Shown: positions 35,236 to 47,575 of the stretch, one piece after another
Layout: every line of letters begins with the position of its first letter
Numbering within the stretch: position 1 is the stretch's first letter
DNA from: Sipunculus nudus
Taxonomy: Eukaryota > Annelida > Sipuncula > Golfingiida > Sipunculidae
Assembly: GCA_026874595.1 (NCBI GenBank)
Contig: CM049311.1
Span: 20,954,176 to 21,018,175 of the forward strand
Direction: 5' to 3'
Length of the DNA stretch: 64,000 nt
The notes under the pieces: generated by a model
Database searches by the model: none
Seen by the model: only the letters and a program-made list of their open reading frames with translations
Told to the model about the DNA's origin: nothing
Program-made: the position numbers and the translations under genes

Positions 35236-36990
35236 ACAAATATGTTCTGTTGTGGCCTATACTTCTTTTAATGAAACTGCCAATTCCTTTAGTGACATAT
35301 ACTTATTAATTCTTCCTTTTTTCAGTTAGAGCAAAACGTGTATAGTGCCTGCATGTATTCTTAGTTTAAACACGAAGTAAAGTACTTATATATTATAACC
35401 GTTTTAGACTTGTCCTTCAGGTACGTCACAACAGGAAAAAAGTCATTTCGCTGAAGATCACCGAAAAATAAGACGTTTATTATCCATCTGTTTTGGCGTA
35501 TGACGTCATACGACACACTTAATACGGGTGTGGTGTACGCCATATAAGGTCTTTTAGTAAGCCGCATTATACATGACTTACATACATATATAGGTGCACA
35601 CTGATTTGTGCATCGCACACGCACTGACTGACTGCCATTCAACTAAATTTGTTGTCAATGTGTATATATAATTGCAAATAGATTCCTGAATGTGTCAACT
35701 TGCATTTTCTTAATATGAATATTAGAAATATTCAAATGCATCAAGACATACACTATAGACTTGCAATGTGGACATAATCCATTTTGGAAAGTCATCCGGA
35801 TATTCGCGGCAGTTGAGCGGAGGAGCTTCTCCGGAATGGATCAGGAGTTTTGCTATTTGTATACTTTTTTCTCTTTATTTTTTCAGCTGGAAAGTCAAAT
35901 TGAAATCTGACACAAAATCCAATTTAAAACAAGAGCACTGAATCTCTGGGCACAAAAATCAGTCAATGGCAAGACATATATTGAAAGGGGTTAATACTGT
36001 TGAAGGAAGGTCATGGTACATATAAATCAATTTTCTAGATATTTTCTTACATTGAGGATGCCATAGTATCCCGAGAGTTTTCAGGCCCTCAGGGTAAAGC
36101 AAGCTTCGTCCTCGGAACCATGTATGCGGACATACCAGGTATGTTACATACCTAACAGCACCGTGTTATGTGCATGGATTTCATCTAGAACAGAGACAGG
36201 GCTCTTATGTGAATGGCTTGTACATAATGTGACGTCACAGGCAAAATTTAGAAATGTCTTAAATATAGCAATACATGTTGAATTTATTCTTCCCTGAAAT
36301 TTTGGGCTGATAGTATCAGAAATACTATGCTTTTGATGAGATCTAGAATTTTACGTCACAGGGAATTTCCCTGTGCGTGACGTCACTGTGAGTAGACAGT
36401 GCCCATAGATGTGCCAGTGCTATAGTTATTGAACAAATCACACAACCTCGAATTTTTTTTTGTGGAAAAATAAAAGAAAAAATATTTTCCTCCAGGAATT
36501 GGGTTCAGTTTAAGTAAAAGCTATATTAATATTGTTTTCATAGGCCATTGTGTTATATGATAATATAATAAGATTCGGAAAACATTTGTTTGACATATAT
36601 GGCGTTGTATCGATCTTATATACAACAGATATATAACGCTATCCAAGATCAATATGTCAACTAACTTTTGAAAATTGATTGAAGGTAATTTTGAGAAACT
36701 TGACATTAATCAAACAACTGTATGTAAAAATGAGTTTGAAGGTTTTCTCATGGATAAAGCTGCCAAAATCAGAGGGAACACAACATTCTGAATTTCCTCT
36801 GAAGCCAGCCTTAAGAAATCTATATAAACAAGATTCGGTATGAAAAAAAAAACGCGAATGCAGGTGGCGCCACAAGTATATTTAACGGTCTATTCATGCG
36901 AGATCTATATGGGTACAATGAATTTCTTAAGACACTTGTATGAAGGTCATTTTGTCGTCAAGGTCACGGCCATGTTAATTTCCCTCTCGA
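35236..36990. other. Intergenic with CRE palindromes
   Basis: No gene recognised. CGTATGACGTCATACG at 35497-35512 is a 16-bp perfect palindrome centred on a consensus CRE. Two more TGACGTCA words lie at 36230-36237 and 36378-36385, the latter beside an inverted repeat CACAGGG-AATTT-CCCTGTG at ~36357-36375. A minus-strand frame at 35361-35642 is open for 93 codons but is unrecognised. Confidence 0.45.
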
Positions 36991-37669
36991 TATATATATA
37001 TATATATATACATATGTATATTAGTAATTTAAAATATTGTACTTTTTTCTACATGCACATATTTCTATGTTTTTTACGAGGTAGATTGAGATTGAGAAAC
37101 TAAGTAAAAATAAGTAAAAAGGACTGCACGTGGCGGCTCCAGTATTATTTTATCTTGCGTAATAAAGATATCCACGAAAAAAACTAAATTTCAGAGGATC
37201 TGCGTGGTTCGTCATTTGAAAAGGACCAATTCACGGTAAGGGGCCAGTCTAATAGTAAAGGTAATGACCCGGTAAAATAGGCTTCGTTCTATGACCCATA
37301 TAAGTATGCTTACGCAAAATATGAAAGGGATCCGTCAATTCTGTTTGATATATCTTCCCACTATCTGAGAAACGGTATTTTATTTTAAAACATTTACGAA
37401 AGGCCCGTAGCAACTCTTTACGAAAAGATATCGTACTGAATAGATAAAATCGAGTCTTCCTTTTATATTTTCTTAAATATAAAGTGAAGATTTCATGAAC
37501 AAACACTTCAGTATACCATGTATATGGTCGTAGCTCTTTTGAAAGAGTATAGTTTCCTTTTTGTCAAACGTTGGGAAAATAAAGCAATCAGGAAGATTAA
37601 AGAACACATGTATGAGACGGACAAGAGGTTTTTGCAACAACAATGGTTGCAAGAAAACACATTCTATTC
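36991..37669. other. Intergenic
   Basis: Starts with a short TA array (36991-37011). The rest is AT-rich without recognisable genes. Confidence 0.5.
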
Positions 37670-38570
37670 TATTTTATTGCTTTTCACTGTAGCGAGGTGG
37701 CGCTGTTAGTTTGCAACTGTTTGCTAGGTAAATCTTGAAGAAGCGTTTCAACACCTTTTTGCGCAATCTTAGACGCAAGGTTTTTTATCGTTTCTATGTT
37801 TGGCGTAATGTCGGGGAATATCCCCACTGTCAGCTTCAGATTCGGGCAACAATTGCCTGGTGCGCATCAATGGACAATAAACGTGGTCTTTCACCTTCGC
37901 TATCTTCACAATCAAATAACCACTCTCAGAAAATAACAACAGCGCGAGGACTTCGAACCAAACAGGGCTCCCTTGTCGGGCTCTAGGAGTGTTTGTGCCA
38001 ACAAAAGCGTTGACTGTGGCTTCTGTTACAACTAGCAGACCAAGACAATGGAACTCTCAGGGCTCATAACAAAGGGACCGATGACTGCTTGCATCGCACG
38101 AACTACGGGAAGGAGGGGGCCGTGCGGTCTATCTGTCCATCATTTGTGTCAGTCTGTTCCCATCAGCGACTGGCTTTAACAGCCCGTATGAAATGTACAA
38201 GGAAATGTAGCATGGCCCTGAAATCTGCACGGCCGCCGCTGAAATGTACACGGCTTGAGCTGTGTACGTGATTCCATTGGCAGTGTCACATAGATAACGC
38301 TACCGTTTCCTTTGGCAATAACGGGTCCTAGCCGGCTTTATACACGGGTCCATGGGCAGCAAAGCCCGTGTAGACACCAAGCAATTAGCCCGAAGCGCCT
38401 TAATCAGGCAGCACTGACAGCAACAGACCTCCGCGCAGTGCTGGCCGCAGATAGATCCCGCGTGGAACGTGCTATAGCATCGCAGGGTTCAAACCTTGGG
38501 TCTTAGCTGACGACTCTTTCAGGAAAAATACATAAAAATCCTAGTTTCTCTTCACCAAACATCCCACTCA
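37670..38570. promoter_or_regulatory. Candidate regulatory island (0.9 kb)
   Basis: GC-richer, non-repetitive. GCCCGTGTAGAC and GAAATGTACA words recur (38185, 38240). Short frames on the plus strand are not recognisable. Composition is the only basis. Confidence 0.3.
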
Positions 38571-39200
38571 TGCGGCAAGAGATTTTTGTTCGGTTAAAGT
38601 TGGTTTTACGACTGCGCGCGTGTGTCGTGACATGTAGAGTACGTCACAATATATGAATATACATGATCTACAGACTTCAATGTGACCGAAAGAAAACATG
38701 CAAATGAAAATATAACAGCCTTGTCGTTTCCGTAATAACAATGGGGATATAGAGCACAAGCATGCCTGTCGTAAGTTCCAATAACCGAGAAATCTTTCCT
38801 GGTATTTTTCTACTTCGCGTCGTGAGTTATAGAAAGCTAACCCAAGGTCATAAACCATCGCCCCAGTTAAAGTCCTTATTTAAAGTGGTCAAAAATTACA
38901 AAAAGATGAGTCATAAAAAAATTCTGACGAGGTTCAAGTAATTATAAATTAGACCTCTGCATACCGTCATCATGTTTCTTGATACATGTTCTATCCTTTA
39001 CTGCAGGATGCGAAAATACGCAGCATTTAAAACGGTCTGACAAAAACAAAGTTATATCTGCATGTGCGTGTGTATGTGTTTTTTTTTTGCGGAATTATGC
39101 GTTGTGCGTTGTCGTGTGATGTGTGGTATGATTCCCCGTACCACGCTCTTGTAAAGTTCCCTGTCAGGTAACGTGATCTTTATTAAAATTCCGAACGATG
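38571..39200. other. Intergenic
   Basis: Mixed composition, nothing recognised. Confidence 0.45.
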
Positions 39201-39202
39201 AA

Positions 39203-39256
39203 AGACCATTAATGCTGGATATGTTTGGCAGACCATTAATGTTGGATATATTTGGC
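39203..39256. repeat. 27-bp tandem duplication
   Basis: AGACCATTAATGCTGGATAT + GTTTGGC is followed directly by a copy with three substitutions. The period is 27 bp (nine codons), which is why an apparent nine-residue peptide repeat is seen. Confidence 0.85.
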
Positions 39257-39276
39257 CAGTTTTCCGCATATATATG

Positions 39277-39278
<2 letters not shown>

Positions 39279-39352
<74 letters not shown>
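39279..39352. repeat. (TA)n(GA)n compound microsatellite
   Basis: TA array changing directly into a GA array, as at 23037-23116. Confidence 0.95.
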
Positions 39353-39358
<6 letters not shown>

Positions 39359-40282
39359 GACTTGAAGCATAATAGAGGGGAGGTGGGGTTTCGATTAAGA
39401 CAGCATTGTATAGGCCTTTTAACAGACGTATAATAACAAACTAATATTTTTATATATAAATATTTAACACGCTCTTGTAATGATATTGGTTTTTCATATG
39501 CATTATATATCATCTACTATACCATAATTATAGGCACACTTGGAATTTGAAAGCAATTAAGTAAATTAATTCATTTGTTATTATCAGTCGATGCACTTTA
39601 GGAACTGTTTGCGAACAAAGCAACATGCGGCATTATTGATAAAAAAAAGTCACTAATCATCGGCCAGTGTTTACAGAACACGGTGAAAGATTGAATTCGG
39701 CCGCCTGGTGGCTTTGAGCGTACGCGCTCCGTATCAAGTGAGGACTGGTATCAATGAATCCTGGTTTAAAACGTGAGGTTTTGACGCTATCGCTGTCACT
39801 AAGAAACGTGTGACATAGATGAACAGGGTCTCGGTTACCCAAGGCAAAGAGGAAAATCGATCGGGTACGCTAACGTGTTGAAATCAAAAGAAGTAATATC
39901 ATTCTTTCTTATTATTTATTTATCAATTATATTATCACCAGGTACGGCTGGATGTGTTCGTCGATCGCGCTGTCCATATATAACGTCACTCAGCTTCGCG
40001 GAAATGCGATATATGGACTTCTCTTTACACAAAAATCACCCTTTTAAAAGATACAACAGATCTCCCCTGTCTATATCTTTATACCGACAACTTAAAAGAA
40101 GTCTCCTTTTCTGATGCATGCGAGTTGCATGTAAATAATATTTCATATATATATAACGCTGTGCATGGACCACGTTACGTCTGTCTGTTAACCACTTTGA
40201 TATAATTTACTGGGGGGGGGGACTGGTTTTTGGAAGAAATATAAATTATTTATAATCAATCCTTGGGTTGTATTATCCGATT
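39353..40282. other. Intergenic
   Basis: No gene. A GC-richer patch lies at 39660-40100 and a G9 run at 40213-40221. Confidence 0.45.
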
Positions 40283-40348
40283 TAAATGAAATCTCTCTAT
40301 CTATCCATCTCTGTCTCTGTCTGTCTCTCTCTCTTTCTGTTCGTCTCA

Positions 40349-40406
<58 letters not shown>

Positions 40407-40481
40407 TGTGTGTGTGTGTGAGACAACAGCGTTATATAGTTAGGATGCATTGAAATGACGAAGAACATTAATGACAGCAAC

Positions 40482-40525
<44 letters not shown>
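40283..40525. repeat. CT-rich, (TA)n(TG)n and (TA)n microsatellites
   Basis: CTCT/CTGT-rich tract at 40294-40345, TA then TG at 40353-40419, TA at 40485-40525. Confidence 0.9.
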
Positions 40526-40527
<2 letters not shown>

Positions 40528-42176
40528 TAAGAAGTATGGCATTGTCTACATGGGACTAAAATCGGGTAGATGTTTCGATTACACTTAATGTACCATAAAG
40601 TATCTTGATAAACTATCAATAGCTTCATTGTAACGTTTACCGTGCTACATACTTATAGTAGAAGACTGTAATACTTTGTTCCGTCTGTTACCCTTGTATT
40701 TTTATATATATCTTTGTTAGGAAAAAGGAAAACCGTACCAATTCTTTCCAGAACAATTAATAATCATATTAGTTCTTGTCAGAGCCATCGATAATCGTGT
40801 CAATAGCCATTGATAACCATCGGTCCAAATGGATACATTAACTTAATCAATGTAGCGTTGGGTCAAGCCCAGTTTCTTTTTCTTGTTTACTTAGCGTTTA
40901 TTATGGGATGAATTTAGGGATAAGTTATACTTCTTTGTCTGTCTGGTCATAAAAACAATAAATGTATTAGATAAATCCAAATCCATATTTGCTAATCAAT
41001 AAAATATACTTTGAGGAATTCACACATGATATATTTTCTACCACTTTTGCACAAACACAAACAAGAACCCCCTGTCTATGAATGAATGTTACACACACAT
41101 GTGCACCAAGACTGAGAGAGAGAGGTTTTAATATCCGATGATACAACCCGGACTGATAATCAATAATTAATATTTCTCTCAAATAACACACACACACACA
41201 TATATGTGTGTGTGTATTCGTTTTTTTAGTCTTCAAGTTAACCATTCTGATGTATGGTATCACTTTATCAATGTCATGTTGACTTCTCTGACTATGCAAG
41301 CTTTGTAGTCCTTGTCGTACAGTCTATGTGATATCTACAGCTTCTAGGACAGAGTACAACACAAACAACAGTTATCTGTCCTCGCGGGCTTTATCCGTTC
41401 TGTAGCGATACAGTTGCCAGCCTGCCATGACCGGTGATTGTATACACAATAGGCTCCTGTTATATCCTTACTCAAACGAAAGACGAAGTTACACTTTCAC
41501 TATAAACACAACGTATACATGCAGACTGCACAATATTCTTATATTTTCTTGTTCAATACCACTGTTGGTTCAATACCACTCCCCCCTCTTCTACACATAG
41601 CGGAACTGCTGTTGTTTTAGTATTCATACATGGGCCATGCTATCATATATTGTGTTCCCTAAAACGAGGATTAAACATACTTGAAGGGACCCGGGTAACT
41701 ATTCACCTCTGGGTTAAGCGGGTACAAGTTTTGCTGACGATCTTGGTCAGGGGTCCCATGCATTACTGGTGGAAGGTTCGCGTGAGACGCGATCTCGCAC
41801 AATCTTGCGGTCTCAAGTCCGTTTTATGATAAGGTGTATGTATAATCAAATGGGTCATCTCTGTAACTGTAAAACGTGGTCTTCAGGGTGAATTCTCTCT
41901 AAATAGTTGATGCCTAAAATAGTTGATGCTCACTTATATAGATCCTGCGTCTGTAAAACCTTTGTTCTTGGGTGAATGGGTTCTTGTCTATGCACGATTA
42001 TTTTCGACTTTGCATGATACATTCACGTGACGTCACGGCTATTTAGAGAGAATAGCCTCACGACCGCTACGTGGGGGGTCCTGGGTTATGCACCGGACGT
42101 ACACCGCATCACGCACTTCGCGGCAAAGAAGTGCTCAAGTGTTACGAAGATTATGACAAATATCTGCACAGTTTAG
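40526..42176. other. Intergenic with a GC-richer segment
   Basis: No gene. CA/TG tract with dyad symmetry at 41187-41214. The GC-richer part, 41330-42170, contains AATAGTTGATGC twice (41900-41930) and overlapping CACGTG and TGACGTCA words at 42024-42035, followed by GCTATT-TAGAGAG-AATAGC. Confidence 0.45.
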
Positions 42177-43264
42177 CTACTGTTTATTTGTACATATGAA
42201 AATAATTATACGATAAAACCGTAAGATGAACCGTTTACGTGGCAGGTGACATGTCTTGATATAAAAAATATAAACAAAAACACATGGGACCAATGAGCGA
42301 TAATCGGAGATGCTGTCGATTTCATATTTCATAATACATGTCCTTTTTCGATGGAGTGCTGCTGGGTAAGGTGAATAAGGATTCATGCATAAAATAATCA
42401 AATATGACCTTTGTGTGCTATATTTCGTGAAACAGGTCAAGCTGACAGTCCGCTCAACCATGTTGTTTACGATAGGCGAGACTCATTGTCATTTAACCGA
42501 GACCGATAACGTAGTCCGACGACCCCATGCATGGTGTCAGAGAGATCTCTACCGTAAGGTCAAAGGTCGATTGTAGAGAGTGTGCATTTATTCCAGTTAT
42601 GACTTGACATACGACTTTCAGTTCAATTAGGTACTAACACAAATTTCATTTTCACGCTGCTTTTGTGTACATAAGTAAAGAAATATTTCTTCTGAGGAGA
42701 ACACAAACCAATATATAACGGTTAAATTCTGTTCTGAACTATGTATTCCGGGGATTTACGATTCTTTATGTTTAAGCTTAACAGAAATGTATACATGAAA
42801 ACTTTTATTATCCTCTTTCAGTTGATTGACATTTCTATACGAAAAATTATAGACGCATGTTTGAGTTGTAATATAAGTGATAAACGATGAAGACCTTTGG
42901 TTTGTGGATCCGTAGTGGATGCGAAGAATGGAAGGAGTTGAACATTTCAGAACAGAGTATATATCAACATGAATTAAGAATGGAAATTAAGAGGCAGAAA
43001 TGGCAATAAAGCGTTTGTGGTTCACTCGCAGGCAAGTAAACTGCTCATTGTCATAGGTCTATATGTCATACAGCATAAACACACCTTTATATTCAGGTAT
43101 GAAAAGCATGATTTGATGTAAATTTTTCAAGGTGAAAACGCAATTTTTAAACAGGTGTAATATATTAATAGGTGCTGCATTTAGTTGCAAAGACATGCAA
43201 AATCCTGTTATATTCATCCTTCTAAAAAATCAAAACATAGCCCATTACAACCGCTCATATATCC
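42177..43264. other. Intergenic
   Basis: AT-rich except a short GC-richer patch at 42430-42570. No gene recognised. Confidence 0.5.
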
Positions 43265-43267
43265 AAA

Positions 43268-43557
43268 AACTTCATACGTAATTCGTAGGTTTATCGTTAA
43301 ACACTCGTAAAGCAGCGTACAACAGACCTACGAGACCGGCCTGAAGTAAAGACTGACCTACGACGCTGAAAAAAATGAACATGTTCATAATTCTACGACA
43401 AGCTAGGGTCATCGGGCTAAGGTCTACGATAGCATTATCTGTCGTATAGAACACCTCAATTTCGTACGACACCCCCACGACTATCCTCGGAATTTCTCCA
43501 ATTTTCTGCCGTAAACCTGTCGTATACCTGTTGTGCAATGTTTGTGACTTAGGCTTT
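43268..43557. mobile_element. GTCGTACGAC-type MITE, copy 1
   Basis: About 290 bp rich in CGTAC, TCGTAG and CTACGA words. It ends GACTTAGGCTTTA (43545-43557), the inverted form of TAAAGCCTAAGTC that starts copy 2. It aligns by eye with 45475-45741 over almost its full length (CAGACCTACGAGA, AACATGTTCA..ATTCTACGACAA, CGTACGACAC..CCACGACTAT). Non-coding. Family unknown to me. Confidence 0.75.
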
Positions 43558-43626
43558 ACAGGACGAAGAACAAGAAATGAAGCATCATACATTTACCTAC
43601 ATATAAACAGATAAAGAAACACTTCT

Positions 43627-44198
43627 ATCAGAGAAAGGATTTACACCATCAGAACTCTTTACTTCACTCACATGCTTTCAAAATAATAATAAAAACCTGG
43701 GCCTGATGGATTCCCTTCCGAATTTTACAAAATCTTTTGGGAAGAGTTAAAAGAATACTATATATGAATGCCGTCAAACACTCCTTTAAGATTGTTTATT
43801 TACCTTTGACTATGCTTCAGGGCATTCTTTGTCTGATTCCTAACAAAGGAAAGATTGTAAACTTTAGCAAATGGCGCCCTCTTTCAATGGTGAATGAAGA
43901 TTATAAAATAATTGCAAAAACCTTGTCAAATAGACTTAAAATAGTATTGCCTCGAATTACTAATTCGGACCAAATAGGTTAATTAAAAACAGTTACATCG
44001 GGGAAAATATTATAAAAATTACAGATATATTTGCATATGCCAGAAAATATAAAATAAATGTAGCTACTTTATATCAATATATTTTGAAAAGCCTTTTGAT
44101 TTTTTAGAATGTTCCATATTCAGAATAGAATACTTTAAGTCTCTACAAATTTGAAGAATTCTTTAAAAAACGGGTTAATATTCTTCACACAAACATCA
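43627..44198 (+). pseudogene. LINE reverse-transcriptase fragment (L1/Tx1-like), degraded
   Basis: Translated pieces in shifting frames reproduce the N-terminal part of a non-LTR retrotransposon reverse transcriptase: SEKGFTPSELFTSLTCFQNN, then KPGPDGFPSEFYKIFWEE in another frame, then LIPNKGKIVNFSKWRPLSM, LSNRLKIVLPRITNSDQIG, and after a one-base slip NSYIGENIIKITDIFAYARK, FEKPFDFLE and finally FKKRVNILHTNISS. This order (PGPDGF, LIPK-G, NWRPISL, ANRL, DQ-GF, YIGENI, FEKAFDS, ILY-NI-S) is diagnostic of LINE reverse transcriptases and closest in style to L1/Tx1 clades. At least two frameshifts and a stop inactivate it. It breaks off before the catalytic YADD motif, exactly where MITE-like sequence begins. 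Confidence 0.88.
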
Positions 44199-45023
44199 GC
44201 AGTCTTACGATAGTCTTACCCAACAACCAACAGCATGCCTTCATCACAAGCGATCAGTCATAAAAAGTAGGTTTTGTGACAGTCATACGACAGACCATCG
44301 TACGACAACATATGACTATAGTCGCAAGATTTCCTGGATGATCATATATACTCTGGTCGTACAACAAGTCGCAAGTGATAACTTAAGTGACCGCATCTGT
44401 CTCTAATTCCAATAATCGCAATCAGTCGCCACGAACGCCTGTTTTCTATGATCAGTCGCGTATACATCAGGTGTGACTAGGCCCGCAAGTAACCACAGGC
44501 CAGTATACTACACTTAAATGGTGGAATTGGTGTATTCACCGCATTGTGACCTACTCACAGATTTGGAAGTTGCTTCAACATAGATGTCTGCCAATCTCAC
44601 CATCGAAAAAGATTGGTTGTCGTTTCTTTTATTCTCAATGCACGGTCGGCAGCTCGTATAAAATAAGGTGAAATATCTGGCACAACGAGTCTAGACCCGA
44701 AGTGCAGTTCCTACTGACGGATATGCTGAACTTTGGGCGTCCTCCTCATCAAGGTTTACCCTATTTACATAATGAAACTCTTTTGTGACGTTGGTAGGTC
44801 CTCTAAGACGACTGCCAGAACATCGGGAACACGAGTTGATCTCGGTCGTTTTCCTGCATTGTGTTCTGGTGAAGTTTGACCTGCTATACCAAATATATCG
44901 CTTCTTGTTTATAAAGATGGTTGACTGCTCCCTCGACGGATATGGTTCAACGTCCTGCATCATTCCAGATCAAAACAATGTCCCGTCGATCTGAAAAAAA
45001 GTAACCTGGCTTCAAAGAGGCAG
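44199..45023. other. MITE-derived and unassigned sequence
   Basis: 44199-44470 is dense in CTTACGATAG, CATACGACAGAC and GTCGTACAAC words, so it is probably another decayed or partial copy of the same MITE family. 44480-45000 is unique; a minus-strand frame of 90 codons (44691-44963) shows no known domain. Confidence 0.5.
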
Positions 45024-45338
45024 TAAAGCCTAAGTCTCAAACAACCTTCGATTTTGAATGTAATACGATTTCAGCAGAGCTACGACAAATAGAACCGTCG
45101 TAAGTTTCCGAGAGGGTTTTTATTTTGTTATATTTTCGCGATAGCGTTCACATATAAAATACTTGTTGTACGACAGTCATGGAAATATTGGTCAGGGCTG
45201 TCAAAGTCTAACTGTACGCTCTACCTACGACAGCCGTATGGTGTCCCTTCGATGGTCGTAATAATAAAGAAATAATCCTCAATTTTCTGTCGTAGACCTA
45301 TCGTTTATGTGTTGTGCGCTGTATGCGGCTTAGGCGTA
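45024..45338. mobile_element. GTCGTACGAC-type MITE, copy 2 (both ends visible)
   Basis: Left end TAAAGCCTAAGTCTCAAACA; right end GCGGCTTAGGCGTA, its imperfect inverse. Internal words GTTGTACGACAG, CTACGACAG and CTGTCGTAGACCTATCGT match the other copies. It is ~315 bp and non-coding. Confidence 0.7.
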
Positions 45339-45474
45339 AGACAAACCCATGCACTACAGTCGAAGGAATGACCTACAACTGCAGAACATTCGTTGAACCG
45401 TAATAGGTAGAACATGCGGCAATCGTTGGGCTGTCGTAGGAAAGTCCTACGAATCGTAGGGCTTCAGATAACCA

Positions 45475-45741
45475 AAAATCGTACGAAAGGCTTATCGTGA
45501 CACATGTCGTAAGGCATCGTACAAAAGACCTACGAGATCGGCCTTACATAAAGAATAACCTATACGACGCTAAAAATGTTAACATGTTCAATATTCTACG
45601 ACAAGGGTCTACGACAGAATTTTTCCGTCATAAAACACCTTACCTTCGTACGACACACCCACGACTATTCCAAGAATTTCCCAAATTTCCTGTCGTAGAC
45701 CTGTCGTATTATGCTGTGCGATATATCTGACTTAGGCTTTA
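45475..45741. mobile_element. GTCGTACGAC-type MITE, copy 3
   Basis: Direct-orientation relative of copy 1, ending GACTTAGGCTTTA at 45729-45741. The intervening 45339-45474 also carries CTGTCGTAGGAAAGTCCTACGA, an inverted repeat of the same vocabulary. Confidence 0.7.
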
Positions 45742-46324
45742 GGCATATCCTCTCCTATAACAATTAAGATGCATGGAGTACGGCTCACTTCATAAAGGGA
45801 TGCATTTTCCTTTAACTATATTCTCCGTTTATCTGCTTCGGGTTGTATCAGTTGGTAAGATGACACGTGTCTAATTCTGTTTTTTTTTTTCCGACTTTGT
45901 ATCCGAGATCTCTACAGTCCATGTATACTGTAGCAAATATACTCCATCTTACTGCGGTATAATCATCCTCGACTCCCTGCAAAGTCGGTTTCCATTGAGC
46001 GTTAAATATAGAATAAACATCCGGAAATTTCAACAAACGAAGAAGACATGAAGACATTTCTTATCTAACATGAAAGTGTTTTAGTTTGTAGTAAAATGTG
46101 ATTTTCAATATTTGAATGCAGAACAATTCCATTAAAATTCAAGAAAATCGATGTGTAGAGATACAGAAGAGGGAGCGTTTTTAGATTTATCATGGATGAA
46201 TTTTAACAAGGGATATGTAGGATTTCCATATGAAATTAAGACTAATGCAGTCTTAATTACCGATCTCTTCACTCTGTAAACTATAATATCCTTTCAAAGA
46301 CTTTTAAAACTTAATTGTGGAGTG
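45742..46324. other. Intergenic
   Basis: AT-rich, no gene recognised. Confidence 0.5.
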
Positions 46325-46510
46325 TAGTGCTTATAGGGTACTGGGCTTGTGACCGCACGTCTTTACCGCAAGGGTGCGCTCTTTTCACCAATTTTAAGGA
46401 GTGAATGGGTATGCTTGTCATGGGCGCCAAGAAAATGTAGGACGAATAACCCTGTAGCGCCTTGGTGCTTTTTGGGTTGCATGCTCCCCGTGGGGAAGGG
46501 GGGGGGGAGG
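46325..46510 (+). mobile_element. SINE copy, truncated relative of 56845-57065
   Basis: Shares GGCTTGTGACCGCA, GAGTGAATGGGTATGC..GTCATGG and AAATGTAGGACGAATAACC with the copy at 56845-57065. The tRNA-like head is damaged here (TTATAGGGTACTGG in place of a clean A-box). Ends near GGTTGCATGCTCCCC before a G-rich run. Confidence 0.7.
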
Positions 46511-46850
46511 GGTTGCGATTGCAAATTTAAATATAAAGTCGGATGAGACTGACATTGTCAGTGATACCAGACTATAAACCCAGCCTTAAACCTTTGGCCT
46601 AAACAATCTTTATGTCTTATCATAAGTATATCTGTGTGTTTCTTCTTCAAGCATAACCCATGTTCAGGGTATAATATAAATGCCCTTATCTCCCGGGTTC
46701 CATTCACTAAAAGTGGAAGTATATATAGACTGAGCAGACTTTCTCTCTTAAAAGCAAAGATATATATATATATATATATATATAACAAGGACTATATATA
46801 GTCTATCCCCGTGTACTTCAGTATACCACAGCACTTTCATTCTCTTGGCA
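46511..46850. other. Intergenic with (TA)n at 46758-46783
   Basis: No gene; one TA array. Confidence 0.55.
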
Positions 46851-47575
46851 AGTGGTAACCTCGCTTCACAGCTTGTTTATATACCACTTCAAACAGTGTT
46901 TAACTTGTAGCCAGCCGCGACTACGATTTTGAAATACGTCAAATCCACTTCAAGCACTGTCTCGGCTAAGTGCGCACGGGGTTTTGGCACAGACGTGAGA
47001 CGTTGTAAATGACATCACATGTAGCCTCTCTCTCGCCTTTAAACCAAGACCCGCTGTACACCCACCTTATGAAGCCAATCCCTTTTTTATGATCTGTCAT
47101 TTTTGATAATCCCCTAAAACTCAGCGACCGCCGTTACCTGCGTCCCAGAGGCCTGTCACACAACACCACCGCCAGAGGGCGTTTCTATTCAAAACAACCC
47201 TCTTCCAGTTAAGCTCTTTAGGCGGCCGAAATTACTTGTCCCAAATATCAAACTTCAAAATCAAAGTTTGTCAGAATTCAAGAGAAAATCATACACATAC
47301 CAAGTATTACTTGGTATAAACATTCATGTGCATATAATATGCCATGATAAAGTTCTAACCAACATATTTCCGTGGCCTTTATCTACTTTCTTCATTTTAT
47401 GTAAACCGCTGGTGAACTTAGAAGCCCAGTGCATTGTGGGAAATGATATCGGTACCCACGGTCTCTATAAACTTCTGAGTCCGATTATGCGGAGAGCGCC
47501 ATCAGAGCAGCAGACATCCCGAGCGAGACAAACCGACTTCACGAGTTAACAAGAAAAGGGGTGGATAAATCGTAC
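46850..47575. promoter_or_regulatory. Candidate regulatory island
   Basis: GC-richer unique block with a consensus Su(H)/CSL site TGTGGGAA at 47435-47442 inside GCATTGTGGGAAATGATATC, plus AGGCGGCCGAAATTAC. The frame 47268-47549 is open for 93 codons but is unrecognised. Confidence 0.3.

Noticed and set aside
35361-35642. 93-codon minus-strand frame
   Set aside because: Part looks protein-like, but there is no recognisable domain and no supporting context.
43272-43592. 106-codon minus-strand frame
   Set aside because: It coincides with MITE copy 1; copy 3 does not preserve it.
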